IMG/VR virus record: IMGVR_UViG_3300031950_000253
Span: 1 to 35,537 of that record
DNA: 35,537 nt
Source: a virus
Strand: one strand, 5' to 3'
Positions 24,726 through 31,341 of the stretch are shown here, one piece after another. How positions within the stretch are numbered: the first letter of the stretch is position 1; the number at the start of each line of letters is the position of its first letter. Position numbers and translations under genes: made by a program. A model generated the notes under the pieces. It worked only from the letters and a program-made list of their open reading frames with translations. It was not told the origin of the DNA and made no database searches.

Positions 24726-25277
24726 ATGACTGCGAGTAAGAATGTGGGCCAAAGCCCTAAGAGAAGCGAGACGCCTTTATGGCGTCGGAAGACGAACTAC
24801 GTGCTTAGAGAGCTGGTACGGATGTGGCATGGCCGGCCGTATGACTCGGCGGTGAGTTGGGGTTTTCGGTATGCACTGGACGACATCCTGCACACGTTCG
24901 CCAAGGAGAACGACTTGCCTATCCCCAAGCTGTTTTTCTGGTTTGAGCGCTTTTGGGAAAAATATTCTGGGTACTTGGGCGAACGGGTTTTTACGGCTCT
25001 TGATAGGAGCAAACTTATGGATATTCTGCTTCGTGGCTTCCCCCCATCCCGAGCTGAGCTATGTAAAAGATTTCTCTATGACCAAAGCGTGTACGGCATA
25101 ATGCATTTGTATAGTGTGCTTTTTCTCTGGGAGGTTGGCAGAGGCAATCGTGTTTTGTGTTACAAGCGAGAGAAATGGCCGTTGGGGTATTATGAGTCGT
25201 TAGAAGTGGCGCCGCTGGACTCTTTCGTCATTTGGCAGGTGAAGCGCATGTTGAACGAACAAAGCGACCCCCAATAA
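24726..25277 (+). CDS. Family B paralog 1, unknown function
   Basis: This 183-residue protein of family B shares the N-terminal signature W-R-x-K-x-N-Y-x-x-RELxRxWxG (here LWRRKTNYVLRELVRMWHG at about residue 18) and a C-terminal P-x-x-YYE-x-L motif (WPLGYYESLEV) with 27464-28030 and 28152-29102. The middle is helical and aromatic with no visible active site. It starts directly behind R3 and is followed after 3 nt by a family C gene, so the two are made together. The function is unknown. Confidence 0.6.
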   Translation: MTASKNVGQSPKRSETPLWRRKTNYVLRELVRMWHGRPYDSAVSWGFRYALDDILHTFAKENDLPIPKLFFWFERFWEKYSGYLGERVFTALDRSKLMDILLRGFPPSRAELCKRFLYDQSVYGIMHLYSVLFLWEVGRGNRVLCYKREKWPLGYYESLEVAPLDSFVIWQVKRMLNEQSDPQ

Positions 25278-25280
25278 CGT

Positions 25281-25547
25281 ATGTACTACATAGTAGAAAG
25301 CGAAGGCCTAAGGGAGCGCTGGCTGTTTAGGCTGTATCAGAACGCCTGCATGGCTGCCTTGGAGCTGGCGCAACGAACGCCTCACGAGGTCAGGGTCGTC
25401 CGGCTGGCGACGTCGGCCGGTTTGGGTAGGCAGATTATGTGCGTGTATAACTGCAAATACGAGGTTAGCGCCTCCCCGCCGCCCATTCAGGTAGAAGAAG
25501 AAGAGGAGGCGGGTAAAAGAAGGTATAGGCGGAAGCGAAATAAGTAA
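25281..25547 (+). CDS. Family C paralog 1, small unknown protein
   Basis: This 88-residue protein begins MYYIVES, continues with a helix (NACMAALELAQR) and the strand HEVRVVRL, and ends in an acidic run followed by a very basic tail (KRRYRRKRNK). It is related to the next gene, which shares MxYxVES, the A-x-ELA-x-x-T helix and HEVRV. The small alpha/beta core plus basic tail might bind nucleic acid, but this is a guess. It starts 3 nt after the family B gene ends. Confidence 0.6.
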   Translation: MYYIVESEGLRERWLFRLYQNACMAALELAQRTPHEVRVVRLATSAGLGRQIMCVYNCKYEVSASPPPIQVEEEEEAGKRRYRRKRNK

Positions 25548-25559
25548 CTTAGCGAAGGT

Positions 25560-25760
25560 ATGCATTACAGGGTGGAAAGTGGGGCGCTGCCACGAGCTCG
25601 GACGTTTAGGAACTTCGAAAAAGCTACCTCCTTTGCCAGAGAACTCGCTAAAAAGACTACCCATGAGGTACGGGTCATAAGTGTAGGCGCAAGTTACACA
25701 TTTGACAATCGGACGCTGTACATCTTCAACAAAGGCGGCAGCTTACCCAGTCCTAAATAG
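25560..25760 (+). CDS. Family C paralog 2, small unknown protein
   Basis: This 66-residue protein is a clear relative of 25281-25547, with MHYRVESGAL, ATSFARELAKKTTHEVRVIS and a final strand ending NKGG. It lacks the acidic/basic tail of its neighbour. It starts 12 nt after that gene and runs 18 bases into the converging methylase gene. The function is unknown. The shared core (about 60 residues) marks the minimum conserved domain of the family. Confidence 0.6.
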   Translation: MHYRVESGALPRARTFRNFEKATSFARELAKKTTHEVRVISVGASYTFDNRTLYIFNKGGSLPSPK

Positions 25761-26714
25761 GCCGGCACAAAGGTTTTGCGGGGGAAAGTTTAGATACAGT
25801 GTCTCCGTCCGGGGTACATGAGCTTTTGCAGCTCCAGCACCTTGTAGCCTGCTTCCTCGTATTTTGCCCGCTATGTGGCAGGCGGTTTCCCTTGTCAGCT
25901 TGCGCCATCCAGCCTTGGCGAGAGGGCTATAAACGGGATGGTCATAACAGGAAAGCAAAACCTTTCCCTTTGCCGCTAAGATAGTCTCTACAAGGCGCTC
26001 ATGGTAGGCTACGTCGGGTTCGTTCTTGTAGAGACGGCGGTCTTTTCGGGTGTCTGGCACATAAGGCGGATCAATGTAGAACACAGTCTCTGGCGTGTCC
26101 CAGTACTTGATGCACTCAATGCCATCGATGCAGTCTATTTGCACCCTGCTGAGGCGCCCATGCCAAAAGCTAAGGAGCTTTAGGCGACTGCGCCACCTGC
26201 TGGTGTTTCCAGCCCTGCCATTGGTTATGGTGTATATTTCTCGTCCCCAATCACCTGAAACTTTCGCCTTACCGCCAAACCCCTGATTTTGCTTGACGAA
26301 GAAGCCCCATGCCCTATCTATATCGGTAGCGTTAGGGTCTTTGACTATTTGGAGGGCACGGGCAAACTCTGCACGGGCGTAGGGCGTAAATATCAGCCTG
26401 TGCGCCAGTTCCTCAAACTTGCCCTTGTCCTGCAATACCCGATACAAATTGACAATATCGCCGTCCAAGTCATTCAGCACTTCTACGGGAAAGGGACTTG
26501 GCAAATGCCAAAGGACGGAGGCGGCTCCTGCGAACGGCTCCACATAAATCTGTCCAGCGGGGACGTACTGGACAACCCACGTTGCAAGCTTTCCTTTCCC
26601 GCCAGCCCACCGGAAGGGCGCCATAGGGCGGGGTGGTATGGGGATGCCGTCCAGAAATTCCTTTTTCAGCCCCGCAATGGCTTCGTATAGCCCATTCTGA
26701 GTGGTGGTACCCAT
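25743..26714 (-). CDS. DNA adenine N6-methyltransferase, Dam/D12 class
   Basis: This 323-residue enzyme should methylate adenine in DNA using S-adenosylmethionine. The D12-class motifs are visible in order: FRWAGGKGKL (residues 34-43), the SAM-binding EPFAGAAS (59-66), and the catalytic DPPY (215-218), with the usual NQGFGGK between them. It could protect phage DNA from host restriction or tune gene expression. No partner endonuclease is seen, so it is an orphan. The ATG at 26714 is chosen because TATCTTTG lies 6 nt upstream; an earlier in-frame start would run through element R4. It is the only leftward gene in the accessory region. Confidence 0.85.
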   Translation of the reverse strand: MGTTTQNGLYEAIAGLKKEFLDGIPIPPRPMAPFRWAGGKGKLATWVVQYVPAGQIYVEPFAGAASVLWHLPSPFPVEVLNDLDGDIVNLYRVLQDKGKFEELAHRLIFTPYARAEFARALQIVKDPNATDIDRAWGFFVKQNQGFGGKAKVSGDWGREIYTITNGRAGNTSRWRSRLKLLSFWHGRLSRVQIDCIDGIECIKYWDTPETVFYIDPPYVPDTRKDRRLYKNEPDVAYHERLVETILAAKGKVLLSCYDHPVYSPLAKAGWRKLTRETACHIAGKIRGSRLQGAGAAKAHVPRTETLYLNFPPQNLCAGLFRTG

Positions 26715-26720
26715 ACCACA

Positions 26721-26744
26721 CAAAGATAAGCCCCTTGCAGGGGC
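26721..26744 (-). promoter_or_regulatory. Promoter and inverted repeat at the methylase gene
   Basis: The minus-strand TATCTTTG (26728-26721) is an exact -7 element, 6 nt before the ATG. Directly upstream lies the inverted repeat GCCCC-N5-GGGGC (26730-26744). It falls between the -7 and the expected -33 positions, so a protein bound there would block the promoter. As RNA it could also be a hairpin ending rightward transcripts. Confidence 0.55.
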
Positions 26745-26755
26745 CGGCGAAGGCA

Positions 26756-26790
26756 AAAAGTGCGCGCCCTCAGACATTAATAGTACCGAT
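26756..26790 (+). promoter_or_regulatory. Repeated promoter-like element R4
   Basis: AAAAGTGCGCGCCCTCAG, then ACATTAATA, with GTGCGCG 31 nt before the ATG at 26791. It is divergent from the methylase promoter, and an inverted repeat separates the two. Confidence 0.7.
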
Positions 26791-27429
26791 ATGCTAACCG
26801 AAGAGCTCAAAGAAAAGAAGCAAAAGCTGCTGCGTTTGATTCAGGACGAGGTGGAGCATATCATCAAAAACTATCCCGTGTTTTTGCCTGATGTGGGAAA
26901 ATTTGTGGCAGAAACCCTCGTATTGTTGCAAAGTGAGGAACACCAAAAAGCTTGGTTTGCCCTTTGGCAAAAAGCTTGGTCTCTCCTTTGGGATGCTTAT
27001 CAATGTCTACTCCCAGCCATTAAGGTCAATTATTTATATCGGTTCGCTTCTGAGTCGTTACTCGAAAAAGTTAAGAATGAACTTATCATACTAGACCTTG
27101 GCATTTTTGCTTACCGATTAGAAGGTTCGTTTTTACAGCTCCACGCGGCGGTGCCGTACCTTTGGGATAAGCGAAAAAACTTTTATCCACATCTGTCGAG
27201 CGCATTGCGCGCTACATACTGGTTTCTTTGCTTGATAGAAGCGGGTTGGGAATTAGAGGAGGCGATTGCTGATGCTCTGAGTATTTGTAATGAACTACAT
27301 GATGCCTTTGGGGATGTGTTTTACTACCGCCAAAAAAACATAAGCGAGCTTCTACCCCCCGACGCGTTAGCGACGTTGAGACAAATACTGCTGGATATAT
27401 ACAGCAAACGCCAAGGATGCAAAAGGTGA
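26791..27429 (+). CDS. Family A paralog 3, unknown function
   Basis: This 212-residue protein is the most divergent family A member. It keeps an N-terminal helix (KLLRLIQDEVEHII), DLGIFAYRLEGSF, LWDKRKNFYPHLSSAL and a C-terminal LATLRQILLDIYSKR helix. The middle has a duplicated local DNA motif (AAAAAGCTTGG twice near 26950-26980), probably a slippage event. The function is unknown. It lies between R4 and R5, which overlaps its stop codon. Confidence 0.65.
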   Translation: MLTEELKEKKQKLLRLIQDEVEHIIKNYPVFLPDVGKFVAETLVLLQSEEHQKAWFALWQKAWSLLWDAYQCLLPAIKVNYLYRFASESLLEKVKNELIILDLGIFAYRLEGSFLQLHAAVPYLWDKRKNFYPHLSSALRATYWFLCLIEAGWELEEAIADALSICNELHDAFGDVFYYRQKNISELLPPDALATLRQILLDIYSKRQGCKR

Positions 27430-27463
27430 AAAGTGCGCGCCCTCAGACATTAATAGTACTGAT
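27429..27463 (+). promoter_or_regulatory. Repeated promoter-like element R5
   Basis: This copy is almost identical to R4 (AAAAGTGCGCGCCCTCAG, then ACATTAATA), again 31 nt from GTGCGCG to the ATG at 27464. It overlaps the last base of the previous stop codon. Confidence 0.7.
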
Positions 27464-28030
27464 ATGAAAACGCATGGAGAAAACCTCGGCTCCCGGAAGG
27501 TTGAGCCAGAGATGCAAAACCTGCCCCAGTGGCGGTTGTACGCAAACTTCCTGCTTCGTGAGTTGGCCCGCCTATGGTATGGCCAAAAAAGCATTTTTGA
27601 CCTCCAGCATGGCTATGGCCCGGACTCCCCATTTTGGCGGGACTTCGTTTTTCTTTTTGACCAAATGGTCGTGCTTTTCGGAGAGAAAAATTATCTTGTG
27701 GCTTGGGGTATGGATGATCGCCTTCATGAGGCTATTAGGGGATGGCGGATGTGGCACGGCATGGACCCAGTTTTTAGTCAGCCCTATTTTGAGGCCAAGT
27801 GGCGAGCGATTCAAAGGTTGGGGAGTGAGATAGCGCAAAAGCTGTTTGACGACTTTGATGTTGATGTAATCCTAAGCTTTGCTGGGTATGCCTATGGTCT
27901 TGCCCGCAGAGGCCAAAAGCCGCCATTCGACTTTCCCGTAAGGTTCAATCCCCTTGAGTATTTTGAGGCCTTGCCGGTCGATCCGGAGTTAGAGGATCGG
28001 TACTATAATGATAAGCCGTTGCCTTTTTAG
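27464..28030 (+). CDS. Family B paralog 2, unknown function
   Basis: This 188-residue family B protein opens MKTHGENLGSRKVEPE, nearly the same as the next gene, and carries QWRLYANFLLRELARLWYG at about residues 22-40. It ends with a P-x-EYFE-x-LPV motif (NPLEYFEALPV). The near-identical first ~25 codons of this gene and 28152-29102, plus R5/R6, show recent duplication or gene conversion. The central ~120 residues differ, so only the flanks are under shared constraint. The function is unknown. Confidence 0.65.
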   Translation: MKTHGENLGSRKVEPEMQNLPQWRLYANFLLRELARLWYGQKSIFDLQHGYGPDSPFWRDFVFLFDQMVVLFGEKNYLVAWGMDDRLHEAIRGWRMWHGMDPVFSQPYFEAKWRAIQRLGSEIAQKLFDDFDVDVILSFAGYAYGLARRGQKPPFDFPVRFNPLEYFEALPVDPELEDRYYNDKPLPF

Positions 28031-28066
28031 CTCTTTTGATATTGTTGGGCTATGCGAGGCATATCC

Positions 28067-28092
28067 CCCCCACCTTCGGGTGGGGGTTTTCG
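28067..28092 (+). terminator. Strong intrinsic terminator
   Basis: An eight-pair stem (CCCCCACC with GGTGGGGG) closed by the stable tetraloop TTCG, followed by TTTT, at 28067-28090. It ends the family B unit starting at R5, and R6 begins 25 bases later. Confidence 0.85.
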
Positions 28093-28116
28093 TTTCCATC
28101 CATCCCGTCCTCTAAG

Positions 28117-28151
28117 AAAAGTGTGCGCGGTCAAACATTAATAGGAGTGAT
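28117..28151 (+). promoter_or_regulatory. Repeated promoter-like element R6
   Basis: AAAAGTGTGCGCGGTCAA, then ACATTAATA, with GTGTGCG 31 nt before the ATG at 28152. It comes directly after a strong terminator, as expected for a promoter starting a new transcript. An in-frame TAA just upstream shows that this element is not translated. Confidence 0.75.
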
Positions 28152-29102
28152 ATGACGACGCATGGAGAAAACCTTGGCTCCCGAAAGGTTGAGCCGAAAA
28201 CGCAGAACCAGCCTTTGTGGCGATTGAAGGCGAACTATCTGATGCGGCAATTGGCGCGTATTTGGTATGGCAAGCTCCTCGGTCGCGGCTACGCCAAAAG
28301 CTCAGAGTTTGAACGCCTCTTCATCGAGATTATGTGCCAGTTTGTGGAAGACCACGGTGGCAATGGCAAAGATGTGTTGCATTGGATTGAATTTGGCAAG
28401 CAGGCATTTGAGGTTGTACATGGAAAGGAGATCACATTTAAGAATCGGATTAGCGAGTTGGATTGGATGATTAGGAATGGTGTCCCGAAGGAACTGCGTG
28501 AGGAGTTTGCAAAGGATGCGCTGATCCAAGACATAATCAGAACAGCTGAATGGATATTGAATTATGAGGAGGAGGGAGAAGAACCGCCGTATGAGCCTAC
28601 TATTTGGCTGAGGCCGCTGGATTATTATGAGCAACTTCCGGTAGAGGAGCCGCCGCCCCAGTGGAAGTTAGTGGCGAACCACGTTCAACGTGAGCTGGCA
28701 CGTGTGTGGTATGGGAAAACCCGTATAGCGCCGTGGCACCTGCATGATTATTTGACCGGACTTTTTTATTCCTTTGTTTTTGGTAGCGGTATAAAACCGA
28801 AAGATTTTGACATAACACTGACTGGTACCCAAGCCGAGTTTGAAGAACAGCATGGTTGCGAACTTTCTTTCAACACGCCCGTACAGGAAATAATTTGGCT
28901 GGCCGATAAGTGCCTTCCGGAAGATTTGGCGGCAAAATTTTTGTCTGACCCACAGGTTAAGTTTATTTTGACAGCGGGCGAGCTTATTTGGGCACTCATT
29001 AGAGCGGACGTCAACCCGCCGTACGAAAAATATAGCATCAGCTTCAGGCCGATTGAGGAGTACGAAAACCTGCCGGTTTCCAACGATGAGCAGACCCTCT
29101 AA
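28152..29102 (+). CDS. Family B paralog 3, two-domain tandem duplication
   Basis: This 316-residue protein contains two family B units in one chain. Unit 1 has PLWRLKANYLMRQLARIWYG near residue 21 and ends IWLRPLDYYEQLPV. Unit 2 starts PQWKLVANHVQRELARVWYG near residue 172 and ends ISFRPIEEYENLPV. Each unit is about 150 residues, the size of the other family B proteins without their leaders. Both units end with an acidic or polar linker. The double form suggests that family B proteins act as dimers or bind a repeated target. The function is unknown. R7 begins at its stop codon. Confidence 0.7.
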   Translation: MTTHGENLGSRKVEPKTQNQPLWRLKANYLMRQLARIWYGKLLGRGYAKSSEFERLFIEIMCQFVEDHGGNGKDVLHWIEFGKQAFEVVHGKEITFKNRISELDWMIRNGVPKELREEFAKDALIQDIIRTAEWILNYEEEGEEPPYEPTIWLRPLDYYEQLPVEEPPPQWKLVANHVQRELARVWYGKTRIAPWHLHDYLTGLFYSFVFGSGIKPKDFDITLTGTQAEFEEQHGCELSFNTPVQEIIWLADKCLPEDLAAKFLSDPQVKFILTAGELIWALIRADVNPPYEKYSISFRPIEEYENLPVSNDEQTL

Positions 29103-29136
29103 AAAGTGTGCGCGCTCAGACATTAATAGTAGCGAT
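29102..29136 (+). promoter_or_regulatory. Repeated promoter-like element R7
   Basis: AAAAGTGTGCGCGCTCAG, then ACATTAATA, is the best match to the consensus. The distance from GTGTGCG to the ATG at 29137 is 31 nt. It leads the unit that contains the annealing-protein and exonuclease genes. Confidence 0.75.
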
Positions 29137-29445
29137 ATGAGACGGATAGTTTTCCTGAATGCGTACGACCTTCTGACGCTGGTTTCGCAGTGTCCGAAGT
29201 GGCGGCTGATGACGGCCTACCGGGATTTCGTGGATCGGGAGCCGGTAGCTTACATTGCGGCACGGCCGCAGGAACGTGAGGCCGCTGAAGATGTGCGTCA
29301 GATTTTTAGGGGCGCGGTGATAGAAGACCCGCGCACATTGCAGGCGCGTGGGCGTATAAATGACGCCGAGGAGCTGGCGCTTTTGACCACAGACCTTGAT
29401 TTGGGGCTAAAGCTGATAGTGCTGAAAAAAATCAAAAATGCATAG
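29137..29445 (+). CDS. Small unknown protein, first gene of the recombination unit
   Basis: This 102-residue alpha/beta protein (MRRIVFLNAYDLL, then ARPQEREAAEDVRQIF, ending LDLGLKLIVLKKIKNA) has no recognised family. The start is fixed by R7. It overlaps the next gene by 8 bases, so it is co-translated with the putative annealing protein and may be its partner; this is inference from position. Confidence 0.6.
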   Translation: MRRIVFLNAYDLLTLVSQCPKWRLMTAYRDFVDREPVAYIAARPQEREAAEDVRQIFRGAVIEDPRTLQARGRINDAEELALLTTDLDLGLKLIVLKKIKNA

Positions 29446-30109
29446 GCGTATGACGAAGCGAGAACTGGCCAAGAAGAAGGCCGAAGCGGTAATCCTGGCG
29501 AATGCGCACAGGTTGTATTTTGTCCCTCAGCGGGCTGGGGGCTACGTAGCCGAGCTGACCCGTGAAGTCGCAGCCGAACTATGGGCGGCGTTGTCAGACA
29601 TAGCCCACATGCGGCAGAATGTTTCGGTTATTAGCGGGGATGCGGATTATGTGGTGGTCAGCTGCCGCATAGAGGTTATGGCGGATGATTGGCGAGTGGA
29701 GGTAGAGGATATCGGCGAGGCTTGGGCAAAAGAGTTCGCAGAGAAACAGCGCGGGAAGGAAAAGCAGGCTGATAACAAGCCTGCCCAAGCATCAGCGACG
29801 GAGGACGGGGAAAGTAAAAATGATGGGGCCATGCGGCACCGGATGTATCGGACGGCGTCGACGCGAGCGATAAAGCGGGCGATAGAGTTGCTTGTGGGCG
29901 ACCTAAATAGCTTGCTGAAAGGTTTGGCGGTGCTTTATGGGTACAAGCAGGCGAATAACAAAGGCGCACTGAAGGCGTTCCCCCCAGCAGCCGCACCCGT
30001 AATTCGTGCGCTTGGAGCCGGCGAGATAGGGGTGAATGAAGCTATCAAAGGACTTGCCGCAGTTGTAAGCAATGGACAAACCGAAAAGAGCCATGCGGGT
30101 GAAGCTTAG
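29438..30109 (+). CDS. Putative single-strand annealing (ERF/Rad52-like) protein
   Basis: This is a 223-residue protein. Residues ~60-100 have strands with DADYVVVSCRIEV, followed by a conserved-looking DIGEAW, then after a variable linker RTASTRAIKRAIELLVG (138-154). Strand pairs followed by a TRAxxRA-type helix resemble the core of ERF/Rad52-type annealing proteins. The next gene is a RecB/Cas4-like exonuclease, and such annealing protein-exonuclease pairs are common phage recombination modules. A second ATG four codons in is also possible. The similarity is weak and could mislead; a general single-stranded DNA-binding role is the main alternative. Confidence 0.4.
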   Translation: MHRRMTKRELAKKKAEAVILANAHRLYFVPQRAGGYVAELTREVAAELWAALSDIAHMRQNVSVISGDADYVVVSCRIEVMADDWRVEVEDIGEAWAKEFAEKQRGKEKQADNKPAQASATEDGESKNDGAMRHRMYRTASTRAIKRAIELLVGDLNSLLKGLAVLYGYKQANNKGALKAFPPAAAPVIRALGAGEIGVNEAIKGLAAVVSNGQTEKSHAGEA

Positions 30110-30968
30110 TATAGAGGCCCCTGGGGTGCGGGGCGCATTGATTTTTAAGGGTGAAACGTCGGATGTGGGCAAGCAGCTGCGGCAGTTTGTCGAGCTTTTC
30201 CTTCCGGTGGAAGCTGTAACAGCCCAGCCCCCTACCCCGGTGCTGGCGGGGTCTGACGTCAAAAAGGTAGAGGAGGCGGTAGCGGCGGAGGTTAAAGAAG
30301 CGTCTCTTGCCGCCAAGTCAGAGCTTGCGTACCTTTCATTCAGCACCTTGGCATTGCTTTTCCGGTGTGCGCATGCTTTCCATCTGAAGCTGGCAGGTAT
30401 CAAACCGCCGCCGTCGGAAGACCAGAAGATCGGCACGGATTTTCATGCAGGCATAGCCGCGTTTTTGCGAGGGGGAGAGTATGCATTTGAGTACCCGCAA
30501 AATGAGGTGCGGTTTGGGCACATAAAGGAGCTTCTTTCTACGCTTAGGCAGGCACCGGACTTAGCTTTAGAGCCTCGTGAGATGCTGGAAGCTGGCGGGG
30601 TAGAGTGGGTTGGCTATGCTGACGCTATCGCGAACGGAACCATATATGAGTTCAAGGCCACGAAGCGGTTGCCTACGGCGCCAACAGATGCACATGCCTT
30701 GCAGGCGTCGGTATATGCGGCGATGTTTGGGGCGGATAAGGCTAAGATAGTCTATGTTACCGAAAAGGAGGAGCGAGAGTTTGACGTAGCGCCTTTTGCT
30801 GGGGTGCGGGAGTTTCTGGCGGATATGGCAAGCCAGATAAAGGCTGGTGTGCCTAACATCCCGACGGGGCTAACGCATCCTTGGGGTTGCGACCGATGCG
30901 AATACCGGCCGCATTGCAGGTTTTATGACTTTGTGCGGGGCAATGGGATTGCAGAGATACCATTCTGA
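30072..30968 (+). CDS. Cas4/RecB-like PD-(D/E)xK exonuclease
   Basis: This 298-residue nuclease should resect DNA ends for phage recombination. Visible motifs, in order, are Cys99 in SFSTLALLFRC, GTDFHAG with His125, Asp184 in VGYADAI, Glu193 and Lys195 in YEFKATK, Gln211 in the QASVYA helix, and CDRCEYRPHC giving Cys273, Cys276 and Cys282. One N-terminal and three C-terminal cysteines are the iron-sulfur cluster set of Cas4-like nucleases. The first ~80 residues are a separate, partly beta domain. It overlaps the putative annealing gene by 38 bases. There is no CRISPR array, so a Cas4 role in adaptation is unlikely. Confidence 0.85.
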   Translation: MDKPKRAMRVKLSIEAPGVRGALIFKGETSDVGKQLRQFVELFLPVEAVTAQPPTPVLAGSDVKKVEEAVAAEVKEASLAAKSELAYLSFSTLALLFRCAHAFHLKLAGIKPPPSEDQKIGTDFHAGIAAFLRGGEYAFEYPQNEVRFGHIKELLSTLRQAPDLALEPREMLEAGGVEWVGYADAIANGTIYEFKATKRLPTAPTDAHALQASVYAAMFGADKAKIVYVTEKEEREFDVAPFAGVREFLADMASQIKAGVPNIPTGLTHPWGCDRCEYRPHCRFYDFVRGNGIAEIPF

Positions 30969-30993
30969 AAGCCGTTGTATATCGCCGAAGTTT

Positions 30994-31019
30994 GGGGCGG
31001 CCTTGGGCCGCCCCGCTTT
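30994..31019 (+). terminator. Hairpin terminator after the exonuclease gene
   Basis: A nine-pair GC-rich stem (30994-31002 with 31006-31014, loop TTG) is followed by GCTTTGG. The T tail is short. It separates the recombination unit from R8, which starts only 6 bases later. Confidence 0.65.
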
Positions 31020-31024
31020 GGTAA

Positions 31025-31059
31025 TTAAGTGTGCGCGCTCAAACATTAATAAGGGTGAT
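31025..31059 (+). promoter_or_regulatory. Repeated promoter-like element R8
   Basis: TTAAGTGTGCGCGCTCAA, then ACATTAATA, with GTGTGCG 31 nt before the ATG at 31060. The leading A-run differs from the other copies, but both core blocks are intact. It drives the small gene and the helicase. Confidence 0.7.
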
Positions 31060-31341
31060 ATGGAACGGGTACAAGTTTGGCTGACAAACGAAGAAAGCAG
31101 CCGCTCGGTGCATGAGCACTTTGGTCAGATTGTAGAAGCGTACATCCCGGCGCGAACGGAGTTTTTGGGCGAATGTGAGGCAACGCCGGAGGCGGTGGCG
31201 GAGCTGGCAGATGTGGATGCAGATGAAGCAGCCGAAGCGTTGGCCAGCCCCGGAGAGCCGTTACTTGTAGGTGAGTTGTATCAGGGGGATGTTTCGGCGG
31301 CGCTTTACCTTGTGGTCTATCCATCGCCGGACAGTAAATGA
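31060..31341 (+). CDS. Small unknown acidic protein before the helicase
   Basis: This 93-residue acidic protein has an N-terminal strand (MERVQVWLTNEES), a helical middle rich in Ala/Glu/Asp and a C-terminal beta pair (LLVGELYQGDVSAALYLVVY). No family is recognised. The start is set by R8. It overlaps the helicase by an ATGA, suggesting a stoichiometric partner of that enzyme. Confidence 0.6.
   Translation: MERVQVWLTNEESSRSVHEHFGQIVEAYIPARTEFLGECEATPEAVAELADVDADEAAEALASPGEPLLVGELYQGDVSAALYLVVYPSPDSK

Noticed and set aside
23383-31059. The repeated elements read in frame as a conserved leader peptide (K-C-A-x-x-D-I-N-x-x-D before the ATG).
   Set aside because: The frame match follows from fixed spacing. 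R6 has an in-frame TAA directly upstream, and R3 and R5 have no upstream start codon in that frame. Base changes hit first codon positions as often as third.
23383-31059. The eight repeats as a CRISPR array.
   Set aside because: Spacing is hundreds to thousands of bases and filled with genes, and every copy ends at a start codon. There are no other cas genes; the Cas4-like nuclease fits phage recombination.
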